Shown here: positions 43,123-50,826 of the stretch, piece after piece
Layout: each line of letters begins with the position of its first letter
How positions within the stretch are numbered: the stretch's first letter is position 1
NCBI GenBank assembly: GCA_964536025.1
Contig: CAZHXA010000005.1
Location: forward strand, 1-64,000
Origin: RGIG4576 sp964536025
GTDB lineage: Bacteria; Bacteroidota; Bacteroidia; Bacteroidales; Muribaculaceae
Direction of reading: 5' to 3'
Length of the DNA: 64,000 bases
Program-made: the position numbers and the translations under genes
The notes under the pieces: model-generated
The model's database searches: none
What the model saw: the letters and a program-made list of their open reading frames with translations, nothing else
What the model was told of the DNA's origin: nothing

Positions 43123-43917
43123 ATGATTAGTCCCTTAGCACATGTTGACCCAAGTGCAAAAATTGGAAAGAATGTTACAATTCATCCTTTTGCCTTTATC
43201 AGTAAAAACGTTGAAATAGGTGATGATTGCGAAATCTATCCTTTTGTAAGTTTGTTAAACGGAACTCGTATAGGTGAACGCACTAAAATCTATAATGGAG
43301 CTATAATCGGTGCAGAGCCTCAAGATTTCAATTGGAAAGGCGAACCGTCTTTTTGCTACATAGGTTCCGATTGCAAAATTAGAGAACACGCAATAATAAG
43401 ACGCGGATTAACTCCAGAAGGAGCAACACGCATAGGCAATAAAGTGTTTATTATGTCAGAATGTAACATAGGACATGATTCTGAAATTGCCGACAAGTGT
43501 GTACTCGGTAATGGCGTTTCGGTTGCAGGAAATTGCAAAATAGATTCTTGTTCAATACTTAGTTCAGGTGTTATTCTTCACAATGCAAGTGAAGTAGGAA
43601 AATGGTGTATGATTAAAGGCGGTTGTCGTATCAGCGGAAATGTCCCTCCTTATGTAATAATGGCACACAACCCTGTTACTTACTTTGGCGTAAACGCATT
43701 CATTATGCGTCATCAAAAGTTTGAAGAAGAAACAATCGACAATATAGCAAAAGCTTATCGACACATCTATCAATGCAACGTCTCAGTGTTTAATGCAATC
43801 AAACGCATTGAGCTTGACATCGAGCCTTCAAAAGAACGCGACGAAATAGTGAATTTCATTCGCAATCATAATCTTGATATTGTTGCCATTGACCGTAACA
43901 GTATGATAATAGACTAA
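43123..43917 (+). CDS. LpxA-like left-handed beta-helix acyltransferase
   Basis: 264 aa, close to the E. coli LpxA length. Hexapeptide repeats fill residues 1-190, with the catalytic-type His in ECNIGHDSEI (H118) and a C-terminal helical domain (QKFEEETIDNIAKAYRHIYQ). LpxA puts the first acyl chain on UDP-GlcNAc. The Bacteroidetes lpxA is usually found beside lpxC-fabZ, so this copy at the end of an efflux operon may be a second paralogue with another acceptor or acyl chain. The start is 19 nt after the channel gene. Confidence 0.82.
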   Translation: MISPLAHVDPSAKIGKNVTIHPFAFISKNVEIGDDCEIYPFVSLLNGTRIGERTKIYNGAIIGAEPQDFNWKGEPSFCYIGSDCKIREHAIIRRGLTPEGATRIGNKVFIMSECNIGHDSEIADKCVLGNGVSVAGNCKIDSCSILSSGVILHNASEVGKWCMIKGGCRISGNVPPYVIMAHNPVTYFGVNAFIMRHQKFEEETIDNIAKAYRHIYQCNVSVFNAIKRIELDIEPSKERDEIVNFIRNHNLDIVAIDRNSMIID

Positions 43918-43945
43918 AACAATAATATTCATCAAATCTTTTTCA

Positions 43946-43987
43946 CGAAAGGCATTTTCATGTATTTTACACGAGAATGCCTTTTTC
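43946..43987 (+). terminator. Terminator after the efflux/LpxA-like operon
   Basis: AAAGGCATT / AATGCCTTT with three extra near-pairs, 13-nt loop, followed by T-rich sequence. Confidence 0.8.
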
Positions 43988-44028
43988 TTTTTAATTACCT
44001 TTTTATTGCATTTAAACTTTATATTCGC

Positions 44029-44036
44029 TAATTTTG
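44029..44036 (+). promoter_or_regulatory. -7 box (TAATTTTG) of the esterase gene
   Basis: TAnnTTTG match with TTG at 44007-44009 upstream; it covers the first in-frame ATG (44034), so the later ATG is used. Confidence 0.6.
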
Positions 44037-44060
44037 TTCTTAACAAAACGCAAAAGAATT

Positions 44061-45095
44061 ATGTCTGACTCTAATTTCTCCCAACGACAAAAGTGGCTGT
44101 TGGCAACCGGAATAGGTGCCGGTGCCGTAATTTATTACGCATCAACAAAACTAAGCTCTGCCTATGCATCAACTGCAAGTTCTTTACCGAAATTAAGTCC
44201 CGACTATCCATCTTTTAAAAATATAACTTACAAAACAATTGGCGGTGTAAAGTTGCATCTTGACATATACAAGCCAAAAAATAATTATAATAACGCCGAA
44301 TTATCACCGGTTCTTGTTTTCATTCATGGAGGCTCATGGATAGAAGCAAGCAAAGACAATATAAAACGTACATTCCGACAATATGTACTAAAAGTGCTTA
44401 ATAGGAATGGGGTTGCCGTAGTTAGCGTCGATTATCGCTTGGCAAACAAAAACATGAGTCACATTCAACACCAAATAGCCGATTGTAAAGATGCAATACG
44501 TTGGGTTCGCCTATACGGAAAAGATTACGGACTTGACCCTGATAACATAGGTATATGGGGAGCATCTGCCGGGGGACAACTCGCAATGATGAGTGCATAC
44601 ACAACCGACGAAGTTTACCCGGGAGATGATAGATTGAAACACGTTTCAGCAAAGGTTAATTACCTTATTGACACATATGGTCCCACAAACTTAAACACTC
44701 TTTTCCGCACCGACTTAAATCCTTTCATGACAACGTTTGCTAAATTGTGCGTTAGAAAAGTTATAGCTAAACGCAACCGACAACTAAAATGTGTTACCGG
44801 TTTTGACATCGAAACTCAAAAAAAACAAGTCATGCAACTTTGCAGAGAATTTTCTCCCATAAATTATGTCAATAATAATTGTTGCCCTACTCTTATCATG
44901 CACGGAGCTGCCGACACCACCGTAAAAATACAACAATCAATCGATATGTTCATAGAATTAAGAAAATGCGATGTAAAAGCTCAAATGATACGATTTAAAA
45001 GGCTAAAACACAGCTTTTGTAACGCATCTATAGAAGAAGCCTATGAAGTAGCTAATAGGATTCTCTCTTTCGTTATTTCTCAATACAAAAAATAA
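44061..45095 (+). CDS. Alpha/beta hydrolase (BD-FAE/carboxylesterase-like)
   Basis: 344 aa. A hydrophobic N-terminal segment (about 12-30) is a signal or anchor. Catalytic fold motifs: VFIHGGSWIEASKDN (oxyanion HGG, about 93-107), VVSVDYRLA, GIWGASAGGQLAMM with the nucleophile Ser in GASAGG, Asp in HGAADTTVKI and His in LKHSFCN. This is the acetyl-esterase/feruloyl-esterase-like family; substrate not predictable. Single-gene unit with its own promoter. Confidence 0.88.
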   Translation: MSDSNFSQRQKWLLATGIGAGAVIYYASTKLSSAYASTASSLPKLSPDYPSFKNITYKTIGGVKLHLDIYKPKNNYNNAELSPVLVFIHGGSWIEASKDNIKRTFRQYVLKVLNRNGVAVVSVDYRLANKNMSHIQHQIADCKDAIRWVRLYGKDYGLDPDNIGIWGASAGGQLAMMSAYTTDEVYPGDDRLKHVSAKVNYLIDTYGPTNLNTLFRTDLNPFMTTFAKLCVRKVIAKRNRQLKCVTGFDIETQKKQVMQLCREFSPINYVNNNCCPTLIMHGAADTTVKIQQSIDMFIELRKCDVKAQMIRFKRLKHSFCNASIEEAYEVANRILSFVISQYKK

Positions 45096-45172
45096 AATTA
45101 TAGCCGGTCAGCCTTAAAAAGGCTCTAAGAAATTGGGTACAAAGTTTTTGAAGTACAACTCTCCTATTGAGC

Positions 45173-45859
45173 CTATTTATCTAATGATGGGATAGGACCA
45201 AGATTATTCATAATAGTCAAAATTTGCCTCTTTCGTTTCAACATGTAAGCCGTTGGATGAGCCGAATTACGCTTTAATGGATTTGGTAACGAAACCGCTA
45301 TCAAAACACACTCGTCACGAGTGAGTTTGCTCGCTTTTTTGCCAAAATGTTTTTGAGCTACAGCTTCCGCACCATATATACCATTACCCATTTCTATCGA
45401 ATTGAGGTAAACTTCCATTATTCGTTCTTTTCCCCACAGCCATTCTATCATTACAGTAAAATAGGCTTCAAGAGCTTTACGAAAATAGCCACCCCCATTC
45501 CAAAGAAACACATTTTTTGCAGTTTGTTGACTTATAGTACTTGCTCCACGATGCCTACGACCCTGTTTTGCTTCTTCTATTGCTTTTTGTATTTGCTCTA
45601 CATCAAAACCATGATGAGAAAAGAATAAATTATCTTCACTTGCAACAACAGCACGCACCATATCCGGAGAAATGTCTTTCAACGGTACCCAGTCATGATG
45701 AAATTCCACTTTTTTATTATCAGACTTTTGTTCGGCAATGCGAATCAACATGAGTGGCGTTATATACACCGGCACATAACGATACAACACAACAGCAAGT
45801 ATCGTTGTGCCAAAGAACAATATAAGTATTTTTTTTATTATACCACCCAGAATGCCCAT
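45173..45859 (-). CDS. mtgA: Monofunctional peptidoglycan glycosyltransferase
   Basis: 228 aa. GT51 enzyme that polymerises lipid II into glycan strands at the inner membrane. One N-terminal membrane helix (about 9-27). Motifs: VVASEDNLFFSHHGFD with the catalytic Glu, RRHRGASTISQQTAKNVFLW, and the EVYLNSIEMGNGIYGAEAVAQKHFGK region. No transpeptidase domain, so monofunctional. It starts 3 nt after the MBL-fold gene in the same unit. Confidence 0.95.
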   Translation of the reverse strand: MGILGGIIKKILILFFGTTILAVVLYRYVPVYITPLMLIRIAEQKSDNKKVEFHHDWVPLKDISPDMVRAVVASEDNLFFSHHGFDVEQIQKAIEEAKQGRRHRGASTISQQTAKNVFLWNGGGYFRKALEAYFTVMIEWLWGKERIMEVYLNSIEMGNGIYGAEAVAQKHFGKKASKLTRDECVLIAVSLPNPLKRNSAHPTAYMLKRKRQILTIMNNLGPIPSLDK

Positions 45860-45862
45860 GAT

Positions 45863-46894
45863 TTAATCTCTACGCAACACAAACCAAGCCGAACTGTCAT
45901 AACGAGGCAAAGCCATTAGCTGAAGATCCTTATTTCTATCCTCCAATGTTCCTTTTGCGTCACCAACAGTCACGCCTTTTTCTTCCAATGCGTGCTTCAC
46001 TACAGCAACAGCTTTTTCAGGAGTGTTATTATCATTACTTAAATGACACAAAAATATGTTTTTTAAGTCTTTTGAATACATCTCACTCACAAATTTTGCA
46101 GTATCGACATTATCCAAATGACCGGTAGATAATTTAATCCTGTTTTTCAAATATTCAGGATAAGGTCCATTCTCAAGCATATCCAAATCATAATTAGCTT
46201 CAATTACGAGATAGTGAGCTTGAGACATATAATGACGTGCACGCTCGGTAACTTGTCCCAAATCGGTAGCTATGGCAAAATTGTTTCCACCATATTCAAT
46301 AAAAAAACCGGAATTATCAAGCCCATCATGTGGTACATCAAACGCAGTAATGGTAAAATCACCAAGTTTAAAGGGGATTTCCTTAAAAATAGGTTGATGA
46401 TATTCTTTTATTCGTCGAGACACATTATGACGTTTCAAAATTCCGTTAAGAGCCCTATTGGTACAATAAATCCTAATGTGATTATACTTACGAGCTATTC
46501 CATAGGCATAACGAATATGGTCACTATGGTCGTGAGTAAGACACACACCTTTTACCATATTAGGAGTTACGCCATTAGCCTTTAATGTATCAAACACATT
46601 ATCCACATCCACACCGGCATCCACAAGAATACCGCCGGTTTCTGTCCCTACATAAGAACAATTACCGCTACTTCCGCTACCAAAACTGATAAATCTTAAC
46701 GTTGGCACCTTTGGTGCTGTTGTAACAGTTCCAAAGTCGTCACCGCTTTCTTTATCATCTTTTTCATTTTGTGAAACCTTTTTTTCCGCAAGTTTCACTT
46801 CAAAGTCAGCAACTTGCCCATTTTCAACAACGCTATCGTCATTAAAAAGATTATATTGCGTACTTGTTTCTATATTTTTATATCCAATCATCAT
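45863..46894 (-). CDS. MBL-fold metallohydrolase (YycJ/WalJ-like)
   Basis: 343 aa. The first 65 residues are acidic, low-complexity and probably disordered. The metallo-beta-lactamase domain starts LRFISFGSGSSGNCSYVGT (about 71-89), with the zinc motif LTHDHSDHI (about 122-130), DVPHDG, ATDLGQVT and STGHLDN. The GSGSSGNC start is the hallmark of the YycJ/WalJ group, linked to 5'-3' exonuclease activity in Bacillus. The acidic extension is unusual. Overlaps the RsmI-like gene by 4 nt. Confidence 0.9.
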   Translation of the reverse strand: MMIGYKNIETSTQYNLFNDDSVVENGQVADFEVKLAEKKVSQNEKDDKESGDDFGTVTTAPKVPTLRFISFGSGSSGNCSYVGTETGGILVDAGVDVDNVFDTLKANGVTPNMVKGVCLTHDHSDHIRYAYGIARKYNHIRIYCTNRALNGILKRHNVSRRIKEYHQPIFKEIPFKLGDFTITAFDVPHDGLDNSGFFIEYGGNNFAIATDLGQVTERARHYMSQAHYLVIEANYDLDMLENGPYPEYLKNRIKLSTGHLDNVDTAKFVSEMYSKDLKNIFLCHLSNDNNTPEKAVAVVKHALEEKGVTVGDAKGTLEDRNKDLQLMALPRYDSSAWFVLRRD

Positions 46895-47598
46895 TTATAC
46901 AACAGGAATATCGTAGGAATCTTGTCGTAATCATATTTCACGCGACTCCATTCCGCCACTCCACGAGTGATGATACTTTCCTGTACACCTGTTATGTCAC
47001 TTGCCACACATAGCTTAAGATGTTTTGGCAACACTTTTGACATTTCGGCTATCAATTTATTATTTCGGTAAGGGGTTTCAATAAACACTTGGGTCTGATT
47101 ATTTACCCGTATGTTATATTCCATGTCCTTAAACTTCTTTGCTCGTGCCGAAGCATCAATAGGCAAATAGCCCAAGAATGCAAAACTTTGACCATTAAAT
47201 CCCGACCCCATTACCGACATTAGGATACTCGAAGGTCCTACAAGAGGAACCACTCGTAAAGATTTTCGTTGTGCTATCGCCACCACATCGGCTCCCGGAT
47301 CGGCTATTGCAGGACACCCGGCTTCCGAAATCACCCCCATAGGATTACCCTGTTCAAGAGGTACTAAAAAATTAGAAATTTCTTCCGGCTTGGTGTGACG
47401 ATTCAATTCATAAAACGTAAGAGTATCTATGTCTATATTGCGGTCACACTTTTTCAAGAAGCGACGTGCCGAACGCACATTTTCTACGATAAAATGCTTT
47501 ATACTCTTGACGATCTCAACATTTCGAGCAGGTAACACTTCGCTGAGTTCACCTTCACTCAACGGAACCGGTATCAAATATAGAGCCTTTTCTATCAT
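46891..47598 (-). CDS. SAM-dependent methyltransferase, RsmI-like (tetrapyrrole methylase fold)
   Basis: 235 aa. RsmI methylates the ribose of C1402 in 16S rRNA. LYLIPVPLSEGELSEVLP, VISEAGCPAIADPGADVV, VVPLVGPSSILMSVMGSGFNGQSFAFLGYLP and FIETPYRNNKL are the RsmI signatures. It is shorter than enterobacterial RsmI and lacks the C-terminal helical domain; its N-terminus (NPxGN in RsmI) is also altered (IPVPLSEG). It may be a Bacteroidetes variant with a different target. First gene of the unit with MBL-fold and mtgA genes. Confidence 0.85.
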   Translation of the reverse strand: MIEKALYLIPVPLSEGELSEVLPARNVEIVKSIKHFIVENVRSARRFLKKCDRNIDIDTLTFYELNRHTKPEEISNFLVPLEQGNPMGVISEAGCPAIADPGADVVAIAQRKSLRVVPLVGPSSILMSVMGSGFNGQSFAFLGYLPIDASARAKKFKDMEYNIRVNNQTQVFIETPYRNNKLIAEMSKVLPKHLKLCVASDITGVQESIITRGVAEWSRVKYDYDKIPTIFLLYK

Positions 47599-47626
47599 AA
47601 AATCACCTTATTATCCTAAATTATTA

Positions 47627-47634
47627 CAAAATTA
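47627..47634 (-). promoter_or_regulatory. -7 box (TAATTTTG) of the RsmI-like unit
   Basis: Minus-strand TAnnTTTG match 28 nt before the ATG, with TTG (47655-47657) about 20 nt further upstream. Confidence 0.5.
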
Positions 47635-47715
47635 CAACGTTTTCCTAAATGATGCAACTTTTTCTTATCATGATATTAAATAGCTATTGTTGATAAATAA
47701 GAATAAAAAAATCTC

Positions 47716-47723
47716 TATTTTTG
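47716..47723 (+). promoter_or_regulatory. -7 box (TATTTTTG) of the RsmF-like gene
   Basis: TAnnTTTG match 28 nt before the ATG, with TTG at 47687-47692 upstream. Confidence 0.6.
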
Positions 47724-47751
47724 CATATATCAATCAAAAAAGAACACAATA

Positions 47752-49140
47752 ATGGGACTCTCTGAACTTTTTATAAAGCAAATTCACGAACTCTTACCCG
47801 ACATTGATGCAAAGTCTCTTATAGACACTCTTTGCACAAGCGACCCATCGGTTTCGGTGAGGCTTAATAGCACCAAATGCAATGATATGCCAAAAGCAAA
47901 ACAGGTGAATTGGTGTAAAAGAGGATACTATTTTGACGAACGCCCTCAATTTACATTTGACCCTGCTTTGCATGCCGGATACTATTATGTTCAAGATGCA
48001 TCTTCAATGTTTTTAAGTTACGCCATAGAAAAACTCATAGACCATACATCTCCCATACGTTACCTCGACTTATGTGCCGCTCCGGGAGGTAAAACGACAA
48101 CTGCAATAGATGCTCTTCCAAGCGGTTCTTTAATTGTTGCAAACGAAATAATGCCCGGTAGAGCTCAAATATTACGAGAAAACATTATCAAGTGGGGAAA
48201 TCCTTTTTGTATCGTAAGCAACAACGATTCTTCTGCCTTTTCTAACTTGAATCATTTTTTTGATATTGTAGCAACCGATGTTCCTTGCAGTGGAGAAGGA
48301 ATGATGCGTAAAGATGAAGAAGCTGTGGCTCAATGGTCGCCCGCTCTTGTAAATGAATGTGCCACCCGACAACGAGAGATTGTGGATAACGCCTGGAAAT
48401 GTCTTAAACCGGGAGGTTTCTTGATTTACAGTACTTGCACATTTAACCGCATGGAAAACGAGGAAATCATAGAATATATGATAAATGTATTTGGAGCCGA
48501 AAGCATAGACCTGAAAATACCGAAAGAATGGAATATTCAATGCTCTATAAATTCACCTATTCATGGTTATCATTTTTTCCCTCATCGCACTCGAGGAGAA
48601 GGTCTGTTTCTTGCTGTTGTAAGAAAGCCCGAAGAAGTACAATATCGACCCTTAAAATCAACAACCAAAAAGAAAGGTAAAAAAGAATCTTTCTTAGCCA
48701 TTCCGGAAATTGTAAAAAGTCATGTCATCAACAGTAAATCCATGACTTTTACTTCAACCGGAGACACCATAAATGCTTTCCCGACTGAATATAATAACGA
48801 TATAAGCATACTTAAAGACTACTTACACATAATTTTAAGTGGCTGCGATATTGCAACGATCAAAGGAAAAGATTTTATTCCCACCCATGCTTTAGCTCTC
48901 TGTTCACAATGCAATAAAGAAACTTTTGCTTCCCATGAAGTAGACTATGCAACAGCCATATCCTATTTGAGAGGAGAAACTATTACAATTGATGCTCCTC
49001 GTGGCTATATATTGATTAAATACAATGGAATGTCACTCGGATTTGTGAAAAATCTTGGGAATAGGGCAAACAACCTTTACCCTAAAGAATGGAGAATAAA
49101 AAGTTCTCACATTCCCTCACAACCGCCACACATTCTATAA
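47752..49140 (+). CDS. 16S rRNA (cytosine-5) methyltransferase, RsmF/NOL1 family
   Basis: 462 aa. N-terminal substrate region (PSVSVRLNSTK), then the SAM-binding LDLCAAPGGKTTTAIDAL (about 104-121), motif IV TDVPCSGEGMMRKDEE with one catalytic Cys, and motif VI YSTCTFNRMENEE with the second. A Lys-rich linker (about 305-320) joins a C-terminal PUA-like domain (LRGETITIDAPRGYILIKY, GMSLGFVKNLGNRANNLYP), as in RsmF. It makes 5-methylcytosine in rRNA; the exact site is inferred. Single-gene unit. Confidence 0.9.
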   Translation: MGLSELFIKQIHELLPDIDAKSLIDTLCTSDPSVSVRLNSTKCNDMPKAKQVNWCKRGYYFDERPQFTFDPALHAGYYYVQDASSMFLSYAIEKLIDHTSPIRYLDLCAAPGGKTTTAIDALPSGSLIVANEIMPGRAQILRENIIKWGNPFCIVSNNDSSAFSNLNHFFDIVATDVPCSGEGMMRKDEEAVAQWSPALVNECATRQREIVDNAWKCLKPGGFLIYSTCTFNRMENEEIIEYMINVFGAESIDLKIPKEWNIQCSINSPIHGYHFFPHRTRGEGLFLAVVRKPEEVQYRPLKSTTKKKGKKESFLAIPEIVKSHVINSKSMTFTSTGDTINAFPTEYNNDISILKDYLHIILSGCDIATIKGKDFIPTHALALCSQCNKETFASHEVDYATAISYLRGETITIDAPRGYILIKYNGMSLGFVKNLGNRANNLYPKEWRIKSSHIPSQPPHIL

Positions 49141-49147
49141 AAACAAT

Positions 49148-49184
49148 AAAGCAGGCTTGAATACCTAAAACATCAAGTCTGCTT
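49148..49184. terminator. Bidirectional hairpin between convergent genes
   Basis: AAAGCAGGCTTG / CAAGTCTGCTTT (12 bp, one G-U on one strand) with a 13-nt loop, between the RsmF-like gene and the phosphoesterase gene. Confidence 0.75.
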
Positions 49185-49206
49185 TACTTATATCATGTTT
49201 GCCTTT

Positions 49207-50736
49207 TTACTTTAAATGAAATATTTTAGCACCTTTACAAGAAAATCCATAATCATCTTTTGCCTTTATAACAATTGAATGTACTCCTGTTTGATATTCT
49301 TCAGGAAGAGATAAACTCCACACATGAGGAGAGTTACGTTTACGATTCAATCCACGTTGGGCATATTTTGTCGGGATTACCTTTTCTGCATATAATGCAT
49401 TCAAGCGAGCTGCATCGGGTGCTTCCATTTTTATTTTTGTCATTTCTAATGCTGTTTTTCCATCTATTACACATTCTACTTTTGTACTATCACAAGCACC
49501 CCATATATTGGCAACAACCACGCCTTTAGGCAATTCAGCCAATTCTGGAACATAAACATCGGTAGTATCAATTCCGGCTACATATATCGACATCTGTTTT
49601 TCTGCATCCATACCCACCCCTTTAAATTTAAAATTATAACCATCCTTAGTGAAATTAAACACATAGTAATTGCGAGGAGTTCCACAATGTTGTAATGCCG
49701 AAGGTACATTATTCCAATCTCGTTCACCACGCCACCAATATCCACAAGTAGAACCGGCAACGACTTCATGCACCGTGACACCATTACCTTTCATGAATCG
49801 ACGAATTGCTTGATGCCAATGTCCGGATATTGCCAAGACATCACCTCTACCCTCAAGAACCTTAAGTAAATCAGTCTTATTCTCTATTCCTGTAACCGGA
49901 GCATGTTGAAGGAGAACAATTTGCTTATCGGCTGAGACATGAGCCAAATCATTTCGCACAAAGCGTAATTGTTGTTCTCTTAATTTCTCGATGTATTTTT
50001 TCTTCTGCACCCCACATATAGTATTCAGCACTATAAAATGGACATTTCCGCGATTAAACGAATAATCACTTGCTCCAAACAAGTTATTATATGTATTGTT
50101 TTGTTCATTCAATATTTCAACATAATCACGGTCATGATTTCCTATAATAGTCCACGATTTTGACGGAAGCAAATCAATCATATCATGAAGCACCGGCAAC
50201 ATATTCAAATTATCAAAACATAAATCTCCAAGCCACACATTTATACTAAACGTATCAGACGACTCCGCAAGTTCTGAAAAAATAGTTCGACTTGCATACT
50301 CTATTTCTTGCAAATCTTTTGTTTGAACATCACCCACCGCATTAAGAGTAAAATTATTTTCACGACCGTTTTTATCGGCAATAATTGCAAAATCTGCCAC
50401 AATCTTTTCTTCTTTACCATATATAGGGATATTTACAAAAGATTCATTCGGTATATGTGTAGGCATTTCATATCCTGCCGGCAAGATAGGGAACACACTG
50501 TTTCCTCTTCTTGTCTTCAACTTATAAGTACCATTTTTCTTACATGCAATTACGGTATCTCCGTCAGATACGAGCATATCTATAATAGATTTGTCTACTT
50601 TGGAGTCATATACGCCATTACGATTAACATCTTCGAAAACACGTCCGGAAACTTCAACTATTTCATCAGCAATAACTGCACTACATGAAAAAAATGATGC
50701 TAATGCTAAACTGAATAATTTTCTTACCATAAACAT
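49207..50736 (-). CDS. Calcineurin-like phosphoesterase with MetallophosN and MetallophosC domains
   Basis: 509 aa from the ATG at 50734-50736; a start 33 nt upstream lies in the -7 box and is rejected. Signal peptide (about 1-22), then a beta-sandwich with an EF-hand-like FEDVNRNGVYDSKVDK (about 32-47), the metallophosphatase core (GDVQTKD, WLGDLCFDN, TIIGNHDRDY, LLQHAPVTG, SGHWHQAIRR) and a C-terminal domain. This order matches periplasmic Bacteroidetes phosphoesterases. Substrate unknown. Confidence 0.9.
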   Translation of the reverse strand: MFMVRKLFSLALASFFSCSAVIADEIVEVSGRVFEDVNRNGVYDSKVDKSIIDMLVSDGDTVIACKKNGTYKLKTRRGNSVFPILPAGYEMPTHIPNESFVNIPIYGKEEKIVADFAIIADKNGRENNFTLNAVGDVQTKDLQEIEYASRTIFSELAESSDTFSINVWLGDLCFDNLNMLPVLHDMIDLLPSKSWTIIGNHDRDYVEILNEQNNTYNNLFGASDYSFNRGNVHFIVLNTICGVQKKKYIEKLREQQLRFVRNDLAHVSADKQIVLLQHAPVTGIENKTDLLKVLEGRGDVLAISGHWHQAIRRFMKGNGVTVHEVVAGSTCGYWWRGERDWNNVPSALQHCGTPRNYYVFNFTKDGYNFKFKGVGMDAEKQMSIYVAGIDTTDVYVPELAELPKGVVVANIWGACDSTKVECVIDGKTALEMTKIKMEAPDAARLNALYAEKVIPTKYAQRGLNRKRNSPHVWSLSLPEEYQTGVHSIVIKAKDDYGFSCKGAKIFHLK

Positions 50737-50768
50737 TTTAATTAAAAAGGAATCTTCATTTTTTTGCA

Positions 50769-50776
50769 CAAATGTA
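50769..50776 (-). promoter_or_regulatory. -7 box (TACATTTG) of the phosphoesterase gene
   Basis: Minus-strand TAnnTTTG match, leader of about 28 nt to the ATG at 50736. Confidence 0.55.
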
Positions 50777-50826
50777 CCTAAAAAACAAAGATTCCCTTAT
50801 CACAATTTAATAAAATTATACTATCA

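Noticed and set aside
45108..45126. AGCCTT-AAA-AAGGCT hairpin between the esterase gene and mtgA
   Set aside because: Short stem, tiny loop and no T-run on either strand; too weak to call a terminator.
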